64,000 nucleotides of DNA from Diorhabda sublineata. Taxonomy: Eukaryota > Arthropoda > Insecta > Coleoptera > Chrysomelidae. A program made the position numbers and the translations under genes. The notes below the pieces were generated by a model that saw only the letters and a program-made list of their open reading frames with translations, was not told where the DNA came from and ran no database searches. Below, piece after piece: positions 22,851-34,553 of the stretch; the first letter of the stretch is position 1, and the number at the start of each line of letters is the position of its first letter. The DNA lies in the NCBI RefSeq assembly GCF_026230105.1, contig NC_079485.1, forward strand, positions 30,051,572 to 30,115,571. The letters run 5' to 3'.

Positions 22851-23639
22851 GATTCTTCTAACTGATCCTGTCTTGTCTATAGATACTTTAGCTTATTAAC
22901 GCTGTTTTTTTTTAGTTCTTGGATTTGCACAGCTATTTATGATAGTTCGTTCAATATTTTCATTATTTCTCTCTTTTATATGTTCATCGCAATCCTTATT
23001 ACTTCATTTCATCACTTCTGTATTCTGTTTTGTATTTCTTTTCTTCTTTATCTACTTCGTCTATTATAAAAAGGAATAAAACGATTCTCTATTTTCTTAT
23101 ATTTATTCTTAACTATATTCATTTATTGTTTTCTATTCCTCATTATTTTTCGTTTTTTTCTCTGTTTATACTTTCGAGGACTTTCTCTAGGTACATCAAC
23201 TGCTGCAACATTGTCTGTTATTTTTTCTGTTATTTGTCTCAACTAATAGTTGCTATAAAATTTTATCAAATCTCGTGTGACAGCTTAGATATTTCATACT
23301 TTACAAAGACTTGCAAATATTCTAATTTCCTTTGGGTGGAACGAATTTTGAATAAATTATTTGCGTATGTTTAAAAGAATAGCAAAAGAATTTTCAGTAA
23401 TATTCCGTTACTCCTTCAGAGGAAGGTTTCGTTTGGGGTAGTTGTTGGAAATGTGAAAGTTTTAAAAGTTTTATGTCAAGGGGCTTTTTCCAGAATCGTA
23501 GAGCGTAAACTCTCAAACTAACTGAGCTTGTAAAGTCTTCCGAAAACTAGAAAATTTCTGTCAAAGATGAGTAAAGTACGATGGAATATTATAATAGATA
23601 TTTTAGCAATTTTTAACTGAAGCTTACAAAAATCCCTTA
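22851..23639. other. T-rich region without recognisable gene
   Basis: Low-complexity T/C-rich sequence, especially 22900-23300, which produces a 114-codon open frame at 23030-23374 through composition alone (runs of F, S, I, Y). Not judged to be a gene. Confidence 0.4.
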
Positions 23640-24260
23640 CAGGTGACGTAATAGCCATGGGTCACGTCACCAGGTAACTGTGACACCTCGTTTGAAAGGT
23701 ATTGAGAATACCAATTCGATCACGATTGTTCAAAATGTGCTCCATCTATTGTGATATTGTTAAGAGCTGTAGCATGAACTTTAGATTTAAGATATACCCC
23801 CTAGAAAAAAATCTGGTGCTAGGTCCGGTGACCGAGGTGGCCATTCTATTGGACCGCGTCGTCCAACCCATTTACCAAGATATTCCTCATCTAGATAACG
23901 TCTTACTACAGAGTTATAGTGTGCAAGACCATCTTGTTTGAACGCCATTTCAAAGTTAATAAATTCATTTGGGTTATTTTCTAGAATTTAAAAAATAACC
24001 GTTCAATTTAGTCTAAAATCTCGAGATATACTGTACCGGTTGAATTAGAATCCAAAAAAGAGGCTCTATGTGGTACCTGCTCAGATATTTACTTCTGACG
24101 AGAACTGTATCAGTTTTTCACGAAACGTGAGGATTTGTGTCATTCCAACACCTCACATTTGGAATTGTTCTTACATAGTATGGCTGTTAGAAAATTTTAG
24201 TGGACATAAGTTCATAGAATTGTAGCCTTCGGTCGGATTGATGCATCATTTTTAATTTGT
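23640..24260 (-). mobile_element. Tc1/mariner-superfamily transposase remnant (QDG type)
   Basis: On the - strand, in changing frames, near 24050-24000 a stretch resembles FF.G...G..YLEMLD. Near 23950-23800 follows FKQDGLAHYNSVVRRYLDEE and YLGKWVGRRGPIEWP, then PRSPDL and LKSKVHA. The QDG aspartate is the second catalytic residue. The W..RSPDL block precedes the third acidic position, which is damaged here. This type of IS630/Tc1-mariner relative is also present at 38206-38765 and 52280-53053. The N-terminal half and termini are not recognised. Confidence 0.7.
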
Positions 24261-24349
24261 ATAGGTAAAATTTGTTTTTGGTCAACTCCCTGTGAACTGT
24301 ACTGTGACTGAGTTCACAGGTAGATGCTACTTAGGCTGTGAGAGAAGAA

Positions 24350-25575
24350 GGATGTACTACAATTTCTGCAACCAGATCAATTCGATTATCAATACCAATA
24401 TTTGATCGAAAGATCGTTTGGCATCATTAATAGTATCTGTGTTGGAACTAATGAAAGAGCTTGCTGAAATAAGTCCTCGATATAGGTATAGAGGATTCAC
24501 TGGCTCTTGGTTAACTACGGCTAGCAGAGAAGCTTGCAATAGTTCATTTCCTACCCTCCAAATTATCAGTCTAAGTATTACCATTCAAACCTTCGATCTT
24601 TTCTTGTATGATCAATTGGGGTATTGTATATCTTTCTTCACTAAGAACGTGACCCAAGTATCCAACTTTTCGTACCTTGATCAAGTTGAACAACTCTCTC
24701 GAAGTCCCCGCTCTTCTTAGTACATCCTCGTTCCTTACTCACAGTATACGCAACATTCTTCGAAGGGTCCACATTTCGAAGGCTTCTAGTTTATTGATGG
24801 ACGGTATCTTTAATGTCCATGTTTCCATGCCGTACAGTTAAATTGACCACACATAACATTTGACCATTCTATACCGAAGATCAAAGGAGAGATTGCGGTT
24901 ACACAACATAGGTTTAAATTTAATGAATGCCTATTTCGCGTGTTCAATGCGGCATTCAATTTTCTGCTGAGGGTCGTCCCATTTCTCATTTACAGTTATC
25001 CCTAAATATTTGAACTCCTTTACTTGCTCGATAGGCGTGTTATCTGTATGCAGTTGGGCACTTAAAATTGCATTTTTACTTATTCCTATGCACTTGGCTT
25101 TTGTTGCATTTATTTTCAAACCATATGATTTATTTTATCTAGTAATGCGTTACTACTACTACTGGAGTACGTTAACTTTAACGTCATAATAGAGCCTTCA
25201 AGAGCCCCAGCAAAGACATTCTCTACATAGAGGTTGAGCAGCATAGGAGACAAAATACACCCCTGGGGTACCCCTTTTAAAACTATGAATTCTTCTGTGT
25301 TGATTGTCTGATTCAGCCTAACCCGTGTTTTCTGGTTCCAGTAGAGGTTTTGAATAATTCTTATATCTCTGCTTGACGGTATCAAACGCCTTCTCGTAGT
25401 CGATAAATGTGATGTAAACGTCTTTTCGTTGGTCAATGCAGTTTTGAACGAGGGTATTTAGGAAGAAAACTGCTTCGCGGGTACCGATACCGCTTTGGAA
25501 ACCAAACTGGGTCACTCCACTTAGTTCTTCTGACTTTCTGAACATCCTTGTGTGAAGGATTCGGAGGAATAGCTT
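24350..25575 (-). mobile_element. RTE-like LINE reverse transcriptase remnant (antisense, ~1.2 kb)
   Basis: The longest RT remnant in the window, read right to left. 25545-25380: GFQSGIGTREAVFFLNTL and YITFIDYEKAFDTV (RT fingers/palm with the first catalytic Asp region). 25300-25240: EEFIVLKGVPQGCILSPML. The YADD box that should follow is replaced by TYSSSSSNALLDKINH, so the catalytic centre is lost. 25119-24931: MKINATKAKCIGISKNA and VKEFKYLGITVNEKW. 24930-24640: LYGMETWTLK, LRRMLRILWV and KVGYLGHVLSEERYTIPQL, ending in IIQEKIEG. Domain order is complete from the RT core to the conserved C-terminus. The endonuclease is missing. Confidence 0.85.
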
Positions 25576-26961
25576 TAGAATTAACTAATCATATCGAAAT
25601 AAAAACCATCACTAGATGAAAAACCTCAGCTTTGTTAGATGATTAGTCATACACCTTTTTTTCAATTCATCTCATCAATTTTCAGTATTTTGAGACTAGT
25701 ATTTGGCCATAAATAATTGTATTTTGAAATTATCATCCAACAAATGTATTCAAGCAAATGTTAAATCGAGGGCCAATGTGAATTGATTAAAAACCAGCCT
25801 ACGAACTGTCTCCCTTAAAATGTAACGCTGTAGAGGGCGGTATGTATTTAAATTAGCATCCTGTATACGAATTGAGCATTTTTTATTTCGCAATACAGCC
25901 CAAGAAAAAGTTTTAAATTCAACTGGAAATTTAAAACTTAAATAATGAATATTTTAGAAGTTTTCAATGAAAGTAGTAATGACCTAATCTGAGGATCGTA
26001 TTTCTATTAACTTAATGTATAGGGATATTTTAATTATACTTGGGTATATTATATGGGAGTAGTTTCCAGCTAACTTGTACCTTTTTGCTTTAAATTTTAT
26101 ATTCTGTAATTAGTTTGTATACGTTTTTTTTTCTAGGTACGTGTGACGATAAAAAACATATTAGAACCTATTTTTTGCTGAATCCAATCATCTAAATGTC
26201 CAAAGTGAAAGTGAGAAATTAAATTTAATTACATAAATTGCTGTTTCCGTGCTATATTATTTCGAACCTCAATATTTTTACAATTCCAATCAATAATCAC
26301 AAGTCAACACGAATTTTGTGGCATTAATATATTCAATCCCGTTCGAATGACAGGTACAACCCCCAATTTTTAAAATGGAAATTATAATGTTATCGTTTTC
26401 AAGTTTATTACTACAATTGAGATGAAATGAAATCATCATAATTACAGTAATATAATGAAAAAATGAAATATAAAGCAAAATGTACTAAAATGTCAATGAA
26501 GTAGATGTCAAAATATTCACTGCAAAATTTTAAATATTAATAAAATCGTCTTTCAACCTTATTTAACATATTAGAAGTAATTGAGTTATCTAAATGATAT
26601 GATTTAGTTTTGTACAGTGCTCCTTACATATCCCCTTTAAAAGAAATCTAATAATGTAATATCAAGTAATTGCGTTGGCTGATTCAACTCCAAGACGATA
26701 ACATTTTTGAATAGAGAATAAAGAGATTGTTATTGATGCATAATAACACTGCAATGCCTCAATTGACTCTGGTTTTCGAGACCGATATATAGAAAAAAGA
26801 AAAGGCTGCACCCCATCTTTTTTAATCACTATAGAACTAGCTCTTATTCACAAAACACATTAAGATCTTCAGAGTGTAATATTCTTCAAATTATTTTATC
26901 AACAATTTTATTTCATTTTTATAGTTTAGGAATAAGTTTTTGGACACAATTTTTTTTTAAG
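25576..26961. other. Intronic AT-rich sequence without recognisable gene
   Basis: No coding similarity or element ends recognised. Confidence 0.35.
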
Positions 26962-27036
26962 ACCTAACCTAACCAAACCTAACCTAATCTAATCTAACCT
27001 AATCCAACTTAACCTAATCCGACCTAACCTAACCAT
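26962..27036. repeat. Degenerate AACCT (telomere-like) tandem repeat
   Basis: Around fifteen units of CCTAA-type pentamers with substitutions (CCTAACCTAACCAAACCTAA and so on). It resembles the insect telomeric TTAGG repeat in reverse orientation. Interstitial and degenerate. Confidence 0.8.
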
Positions 27037-27616
27037 TTGCGTTGAATAATGAATATTAAAAAAAATAATGTGAAAAAATATAAAATCTTTACAAAATTTT
27101 TTCAATTGATACCTGCAGCGTTGGATTTAGGCAGTTACCGGGGGGGGGCTAGAGCTCGAGGCCCCGAACAGATAGGGGCCCCGCCAAAATTACTAATTTG
27201 ATCATTTATTTCAAAAGCAATATGGGATCCAGTGTAAAATTTGGATTTTCTTCACAAATTTAATTTATGTTTACTTATAATTTATATTTAATTTAAAGCT
27301 AATATATTTCTTTTTGATTTTGAAGTGGGCTCGTAGTCGATTTTTGCCTCTTCTAAATCCAACTCTAGATCTCTGCATATTTAATGAACAAAATGAGCTG
27401 GTATATTTCATTAAAATCAAATAACAAATTCTGAATTCATTCATATTCAGTTGTAGCACCTGATTGTGAAATTTCTATGTGACTACTGTAACAATCGAAA
27501 ATACAAAATGTATTTTCATTTTCAATAAGAAAGTTTGAAAGGAAAACATCATGGAATTATATGAATAATTCAAAAATAATACTGAACTATTTACTTCATA
27601 TAATGAAGAAGTGAAA
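27037..27616. other. No recognisable gene; G-tract at 27141
   Basis: 27120-27190 is an isolated GC-rich patch with a run of about nine G followed by CTAGAGCTCGAGGCCCCG and GGGGCCCCG near 27175; the origin is unknown. The remainder is AT-rich. Confidence 0.35.
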
Positions 27617-27808
27617 TATGAGCTCCTTACGCAAAGTTTGTGATAATAACCCCAAACACTTTTGCTATAAATGCGGTAAATTTTACAAAAACAACTCGTC
27701 TCATAAAACAAGTTTATCATGTATATTTCGAAACGCAAATAGTATATCAAAACAAAAAAGTAACTTTGTCTTTGGAGTCAAGTTGTGCGCAAAAACTTTA
27801 GTTTTTTG
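27617..27808 (+). other. Zinc-ribbon-like fragment, possibly transposon-derived
   Basis: A short open frame on the + strand contains RKVCDNNPKHFCYKCGKF, with C-x7-C-x2-C spacing suggestive of a metal-binding motif. I recall similar CDNNP..FCY.CG motifs in uncharacterised transposon-derived insect proteins, but this recollection is weak. The frame ends at 27808, with no splice sites or neighbours that would make a gene. Confidence 0.3.
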
Positions 27809-28099
27809 ATAAGGGGCAAACCACTTGGATACACCTGGATAATTACTACACTGTCAAAGTGAAAGAATCGACACCAATAAACGTAAGGATTTTCTCAGAA
27901 TGCACGCAACGATTTTTTTCAAAGGGGCGTAGCTAGTACACGCACTATATAAGGTTTTCCCCTTCTGAATCGTTAGTGCTGCGGATTTTCTGCGGTTTCC
28001 TTGTAACCTGGTGATCCAGTTCACCATCCAAATGGCCTGCCATTTAAATTTTTCGAAAAATAAGAAAAAACATCAAATATTCTTTGTTCGCTTTACCTC
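27809..28099. other. Short stretch with TATA-like box
   Basis: CACTATATAAGG near 27942 is followed ~25 bp later by CGTTAGTGC, a layout like a TATA/initiator pair. No identified transcript starts here; it may be a decayed element promoter. Confidence 0.25.
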
Positions 28100-28520
28100 C
28101 TTTCCAGCCAGGACAGCAAATACAATCCCACACAACCCCAGCCTTGCAGAGGATCAACTTCTATATCAGAGCCAACTCCAAATAGCCGTTCTTCTGCAGT
28201 TGTTTGGCTCACCCACGTACAGAAGAATTCCAATCAATTTTAACATTTTTTCCACTACCATGTGTGCTATAGACTCAATATGTTTGCTTCAAGTTTCAGT
28301 TGATGTTCACTACAAGCTCATGTTCGCCTTTTGCTGCACATATTAGCGCTATATCGTCGGCAAATGCTATGGTTGTAGAATCTCTTGTTAGTTCCAGCCT
28401 AAGAACATGATGGTATTCTAGAAAGTTGGACCTAGTACCAAGCCCTCAGGAGTTAGTGTGCATACATCAAGTATTTCTTTATGTTCTAAGACATCATTTA
28501 TGATCTATTTTAGACAAAAT
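28100..28520 (-). mobile_element. LINE RT remnant with FADD box (antisense)
   Basis: On the - strand from about 28440: GLGTRSNFLEYHHVLRLEL, then TRDSTTIAFADDIALICAA and KGEHELVVNIN. AFADDIAL is RT motif C with both catalytic aspartates preserved. The sequence then breaks into other frames (KNVKIDWNSS, RRTAIW). This is the middle of a Jockey/R1-like RT, and its start and end are missing. Confidence 0.75.
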
Positions 28521-29824
28521 GCTCCAAGGAGAACAATATCAGCAAGATATTAAAACCACCTACTGCTACAATAACCGCTGTTATTTTTTGTTGATCAATT
28601 TGAAATAGAAAAAGATGTAATTTTGAAGAAACTTTTAGAAAATACGGTGCTAGCAACAATTATGAATGAATTCTCACTTAGAAATGTAGTTTAGTCGGAA
28701 GAGATTTTTTTCCTGAAACTGTGTGGAAGAAAGCTAAAATTTGGCATGAGACTAGTTTTTATTATCGTAAATACAAAAAAAATTCATCCTGATGGTTGAA
28801 ATAACTTTTATGAGTTAAGAGGTAGCTATTTCTAAAAACTAACCATACCAAATTAAAGAGCGGGAAGTTTTGCATAAGAAATTATGTCTTTGGTTTTCAA
28901 ATGTTTTTCTTGGATTCGCGCGTCTCTTTCTCGTTTAACTCATGCGCATTTAATGTATAGTTATCTAATACCACTAAAAATGATTCAGCACTTTAACATA
29001 GAAGAAAAATTATGAATTTGTACCAATTAGGGTAGTTTATACTCCCGCGCGGTCAACCCTCAGTATGGATTCTTTGATTTTCTATTTTTTAGTTTCAAGT
29101 ACTAGCACTACAGTCTTACAGGGGGACATCGATTTTCTCTAGCCTCGAACGCCATCGTTTTACGTTCTCTTGTAAGGACCCTCCAGTTTGATGCACCAAT
29201 ATTTGTAGCATCTTAGACTCTATCTATACTGCCCGTTGGTATGGCCTTAGAGTTCTTTTTGTGAGCGCGCTGTTGTCCTAATCCCAATCCTAATTATTGT
29301 TATTAGGTCTTCAGATGTTATTTTCTTGGACAGGCATGTGAATTTTCCAATTACTATAACTAGGAAGAATTCCAGCTTTCTTTCTTGCGATTTCAGCTCA
29401 GAATCATTTTTGGTTATTATGAGCAAAATATTTTGTTGAAAAAATTGTGTTTTTTGCCAAATTTTTTTGTAAATCTCTAAAACTATAATAGTGAAAAATA
29501 ATTGATATTTTTTTTTGATAGTATAACCCCTTTTTTTTTAAAGTGAATTATAAGAATAATAATTTTTAGGGATTGGAGTTGTACCTTATGAACTCGAACT
29601 GACTAATTTTTTATTGTGTTGACCTGTGTAGTACAATAAATTTAGTATACTTTACAAAAATCCAGACTAATTGTTATTAACTTAATATCTATTTATTAAA
29701 AATAATGACGATGAGGACACATCAAAAAGTAAAAGGAAACAGCGATTTTTTTTTATTCATTCTGATCGTGGAAACCTACGTTCTCAAAAACTGTCTTGCT
29801 TTATTATTGTTTTCCCTTGTATAG
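28521..29824. other. 3' end of intron 2, no recognisable gene
   Basis: 29040-29310 is somewhat GC-richer and may be an unrecognised repeat. The last ~40 bases are a good polypyrimidine tract (TTGTTTTCCCTTGTATAG) leading to exon 3a. Confidence 0.4.
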
Positions 29825-29869
29825 GACGAAAAGAATCAGATTCTCACGACAAACGCTTGGTTAAATTTG
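29825..29869 (+). CDS. nAChRalpha6: nAChR alpha6-type subunit, alternative exon 3 (first copy)
   Basis: A 45-nt exon bounded by CCTTGTATAG (acceptor ends 29824) and GTAAGTGTC (donor starts 29870). In phase 0 it encodes DEKNQILTTNAWLNL, which follows IIDV of exon 2 without a break. This is the beta1-beta2/loop D part of the ligand-binding domain; the W lies in the conserved TN.WL motif. A second, similar exon at 36413-36457 encodes DEKNQLLITNIWLSL, and the two differ at four of fifteen residues. Paired alternative exons 3a/3b of exactly this kind are known for insect nAChR alpha6. Being 45 nt, inclusion of either or both keeps the frame. The preceding intron is 24,056 bp. Which copy corresponds to the published 3a or 3b label is not certain. 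Confidence 0.92.
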
Positions 29870-32822
29870 GTAAGTGTCATGAGGTCTGCCTAACCTCACG
29901 CAATGTTCTTACAGATCAAACACTCACTAATGCCTGGATTTAAGTCTGTGTTTGATACTGTGTTGAGTGGCTATTGATCGTATATAAATATATAGCTCCC
30001 GAGGCTACAAAAACCATCTATACCGTATCCTGCTATCCTGTTACCTCGTTTAATAGAAATTAGCTCGTAGAAATATGTTTACGGCACTCTACCGAATTTC
30101 TAGAAAGTGCGTTCAAATAAAAAATCAATTTACAAGTGATTTTTTTTACTATTGTTAATAGTTTTTGATAGAAAATTCTAAATTGTCTAATTGAACTGAA
30201 ATTTAAAAAAAAATCTACTGATATTGTAATGAATTTGAAGATGTATTGGAACTGAATATGGAATAAGAAAAAATTAAAAGAAAAGAGGTAGTGTACATGA
30301 ATAATGCAATAAATAGGAAAATAGTACGAAAGTTTGAGGTAATTTTCGTTTTTAATACCCTTCATATTTCCCGAGTTTTTGCGATAGTTCGTATTTCATT
30401 TCTAGCAGAAACTGGTGTCTTTCATCTATTTTCATGAAAAACTTTATTTCAAAACAAATGAGATTTTAATAATAAAGTACAGTTTTGTAAATAAAAATTA
30501 ATCAACCAATGTAATATTGAAAAAACATGATTTCTAAACATGTATTTTGGATTTATTTAAGACGAAGAATAATATACTCAGTGTTATTGGAAAATAAGAA
30601 AAATGAGATGACAAATATGGATAATGAACAACGAAGTAAGTTCTTTGCAACCACGTTCAAATCAGTACCGTATCTTGTAAATCTAAGAAAGGCTGCTAGG
30701 CTTTTTTTATTGGTCTCGAACATAAAACTAGTTGAGTAAAAATGTCCTCGGAAGAACATGATGTGTGATGTATATTTACTCGCAAAATTAGTTTTTCTTT
30801 TCAACTTCATCCTCCGGAATTATTTATGGAAGACCATGATCAGGTTTAAGGGCATTTATCTATTAAGAAGCTATATCAAATTATAGTTTTGCAATAAAAA
30901 AATGAACTGAAAAATATATTAAATATGTGGTTTCCTAGAGACAAAGCTATAAATTCTTTACATTCAATGCCGCACCAAAAAATATTGTTAGCGAATACTG
31001 AGTCAGCATACAAGAAACAACCATTTAAAAAATATATTCCAAAACTTCCCCAGCATAAATACTATTTTACAGCACTGAACTAATTAGAAACATCTAAGCG
31101 ATATATTTAATTTTTTATGTTATCCCTAAGTAAGCACAAAATGGAAAACTTCTTAATTATAATTTTTTTTACGAAGTTTTTTTCATAGAAGTTCGAACGT
31201 ACTACCAAATTTATGCGACCCAAAATGTTTAGTGTAACCGACGCATTTGGAAACTTATTTTGAACTAAAAAAAATACTTTTTTTGAAAAATATGCAAGGA
31301 TTATTTGATGTTTGTTAATTCAAAAACGTCAGAATGGATATATAAATAATATACTAGTTGAAAGTTTCTCAATACATATCGTGTAATTTCTCAATTAGTC
31401 TCATACATTGTACAAATTTCTAAAAAAAAAAAAATAAATTCTGAATACCGAGGACGATCGGATATTTTTGGACTTAAATTTGTTTTAATGAAGTTAAAAA
31501 AATTGTTTAATTATATAACTTCCAATAGAAAATATACGGTTATCTTAGCCTATTGGAAAAAAATTATTAAACGATTAAACTTAAACTGAATCCTTATTAG
31601 GAATAAAAGAACGAGAGAGAGAGGGGGAGTATTTGTCCTTGTTTACAGTTCACCCTTAAGTTCCGGAGTTCGATACATCAGGATTGGCTTTGAGAAGGAT
31701 CTGTCGTTGCTCTAACAAGTTTCTAGTGCATAGCTTATTCTGAGTTCGGTTGTGGTGGATGCGCCTTCTGTAACAAAGGGATCCAGGTTCGTTCTTTGCT
31801 CTAAAAAACCTGCAATTGTCTTTTTGTGTTAAACCTAAACTCAATTTTCAATGACAGAAAACCATTGAAATTTAGTAGAATAGTTTCACTAGCCTCCAGA
31901 TAGTTTTAAAGTTCTGAAGGACCTTCGCAAATTAATAATTAATTAGAAGATTGTTCTTTCTATTGGAAACCGTACTTGTAACTACATTTTGCTATGATAC
32001 AGAAAGGTTTGTGAATTATATTGATCAGTATATCGGTCTCCTAGTTTTCCTTGATTCCCGAATAACGTTTAACGACTCTATTGCTCTTGCTATGTTATAG
32101 AGCTTTCTACAGCAAACCAGCTCTAAATCGTTGATCTTGGAGGTGAATATTTTTCTTAAAAGTTTAAATCTCTCTAAACGCGTTTTGAAGCTGGTTCCAT
32201 TTTCAGTTGTAAAAACTGAAAACGTATTTTTTCCATAATATCCATAGCTTTCCAGGTTTTTTATTTTAATATTTTCTGGATGCTAGAACAAGTAACTAAT
32301 GGGTGATATTTTTATGTCATCCTAGTTGCTAGTGAAGTAGCTGCGAGTACTTCAGAAAAGACATCAAAAAGAAGACGAAGGGTAGTTTCCACTAGCTGGT
32401 TGGTTAGCTACTGAGCTAGTGGTATTATAAAATGTGTCATCAGGCCTTAGCGGAAACTATAACCCGGGTTCAGGTAGATCACCTATCAGATAATTACAGA
32501 TTCTAACCTAAAACGATGTTTAGATCGCAGTTTCCGAACGTCGCGTTGAATTTTCGGTGAATGTCAAATTTAAAACTTGATATACAAGAACTTTTGATTT
32601 TTATTACTTTTTTGTGATGTTTATTAAGTTATATAATAAATTCTAGATGTTTAATAAATGTTATTGAGCAGTTATCACATATTTACGCCCTCTCAAGGAT
32701 TTTGCACTAAAGTTGAATACTAATAAGCTATTTTTATGCAGAAATGTCGAAAAATATAAGAGCCGCAAACCTCAGTAACTTATCAATGACGCTACTCATG
32801 AGAATTAATAGTAGACAGCCAT
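29870..32822. other. Intron between alternative exons, 5' part
   Basis: AT-rich with many A-runs and T-runs. A short GA run lies at 31611-31630. Nothing coding is recognised; a - strand frame at 31656-31844 (rich in R, N, L) is open but unassigned. Confidence 0.35.
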
Positions 32823-33616
32823 TCAAGGGGAATAAATAACTTTTAAGGGCTCAAAAAACCATAGAAAAATGAAACCACCCCTCCAACGCTTCACTAACTT
32901 CTGGATGTCGTGCTTATAGAAGGATTTGTCTTTTGATTCAAAATAGGTATTAGATTCAGGCTGCTGTCCATTCAGTTGATGATCATTTTGATTTCGGAGT
33001 GAAGTGATGGATCTATGTTTCATCCATTGTCACATATCGACGCAAAAAGTGATTTATTACTTGTAAACACTGCTCTGAGTCATCGAAAGGTTTTTGATCG
33101 ACTGTGAGTAAACGCGGCACCCACTATGAAAAAAGTTTTCTCATGGTCAACTGCTCATGCATAATTGTGAATACACTGCCTTCTGATATCTTTACAGCCT
33201 CAGCTATCTCACGCACTTTTAAATTACGATTAGATATAACCAATTTGTGCAGTTTTCTGGAGTAATCATCTCAATTGGACGACCATTCACAATTATTGGT
33301 GTCTGTACGACCACGTTTAAATTCAGCAATCCAATAATAAATGGTTCTTTTCGACGGATAGTTTTTAAGCCATTGCTGAGCTTGAATAGTATTTTTAATA
33401 ACCAAGAAGCAATGATAAATCAACACACGAAAGTGTTTTGAATCCATTGTTTTAAAAATAACAAAAGTAGCTTCAATTTAGTGGCTGTCACTTTTTTGTG
33501 ACTTATCGAAATGTCATGAAATTTGACACATAGTCTTTTGAAAGTTGGTACTTCATAAACGTCATATGGATTTGACATTAGCAGTGCCATCTGTGTGTTA
33601 GTGACACGACTTATTG
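32823..33616 (-). mobile_element. Mariner transposon with large internal deletion (antisense)
   Basis: The 5' end is on the right: terminal sequence AATAAGTCGTGTCACTAACA (33597-33616), then untranslated sequence. The transposase N-terminal half follows in several frames: NTIQAQQWLKNYPSKRT, AEFKRGRTDTN, KLVISNRNLKVREIAEAVKI, SEGSVFTIMHEQLTMRKL and WVPRLLTVDQK, then RRYVTMDET (first catalytic Asp). After HHFTPKS..EWTAA near 32960 it jumps straight to FESKDKSFYKHDIQKLVKRW, the C-terminus. The segment with the second and third aspartates is thus deleted. No right (3') terminal repeat found. Same family as 44213-45309. It lies between the two alternative nAChR exons. Confidence 0.82.
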
Positions 33617-33694
33617 AGGGAAACATTACATTGTTATTGGAAAGTGACGAATCCAGAAACATTTTTTTTTGAAGACGAAGCTACAACCTTAATC

Positions 33695-33810
33695 TCGTCG
33701 ATTTCTGATATGGAGAACGATATTTCTGTTAAAATGGACAACATTTCTAACATGAAGAATAATATATTGACTAACAAGAACGATATTTCTGCTAAAATGT
33801 TGAATTTGGT
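33695..33810 (+). other. Repetitive coiled-coil-like open frame
   Basis: Inside an open frame (33614-33997; first ATG at 33709) the sequence reads SSISDMENDISVKMDNISNM, then KNNILTNKNDISAKM. The motif M.NDIS.KM/NIS.MKNNI is repeated about four times with roughly 8-11-residue spacing and would form a short coiled coil. The rest of the frame is not informative. It may be a piece of a transposon ORF, and no gene context supports a host exon. Confidence 0.3.
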
Positions 33811-34535
33811 AACTTTCAATTGTCTAAACTGGTTATTTGTGCTACTTAACTCACTTTTTCACAATATGAAGTCAGAATATCAAAGAAAATCAATCCTACG
33901 GTATGCAAACATAATACACCTTTGCGTTATTTATTTTTTGCGCAGGTGTGGAATTGTTTTTGTGACTCATAAGATATTGTGGTTTATGTACTTATAGGGA
34001 AAAAGCTAGTACGAAGGGAGTTAGGGTTTATATAAAAAGAATTGTCATAAAGGTATCACTATATATCTTTTGGGGATTTTGTGAGAAACAAATTGAAATA
34101 CCATTGTCTAATACATCGACAAAGTTTTTATTTCAACCAGAACTTTTCGTATTTTCAAAGGTATTTTTGAACATTTGGCGGAAAAACAAAAAACAAAAAC
34201 GCCAATGGAATGATAATTAAAAAAAATTTAGAAATCGAGTTTCTCACAAAATTTACCATAGAAATGTATATTTTTCCCACGCCATCTAAAAGTAGAGATT
34301 CCAACGAATAAAAAGCAGATGTTCTCTTTTTTATTAAAAATTAGGGTGTTTTTCATATTAATTCAAATTAAGGTAAAAAGTAAATATTCTAAAATAAAAT
34401 ATTCACAGTGTGTTTGCAACTTAGAAAAATAAGTTTCCACCGAATTTCGTAACAAATGATATATTTTCTCGAAAGATGAAAATAAAAAACCAAAAATTTA
34501 GTTATTTGTGCTTTTAACCTGAAATTTGAGGTTAT

Positions 34536-34553
34536 TCTCTCTCTCTCTCTCTT
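34536..34553. repeat. (TC)n microsatellite
   Basis: Eight to nine TC units. Confidence 0.9.

Noticed and set aside
23030..23374. 114-codon open frame on the + strand
   Set aside because: T-rich low-complexity sequence gives long runs of F, S, I and Y; no motif, no splice context, no similarity.
26962..27036. True telomere or chromosome end
   Set aside because: Repeats are degenerate and both flanks are ordinary intron of the same gene.
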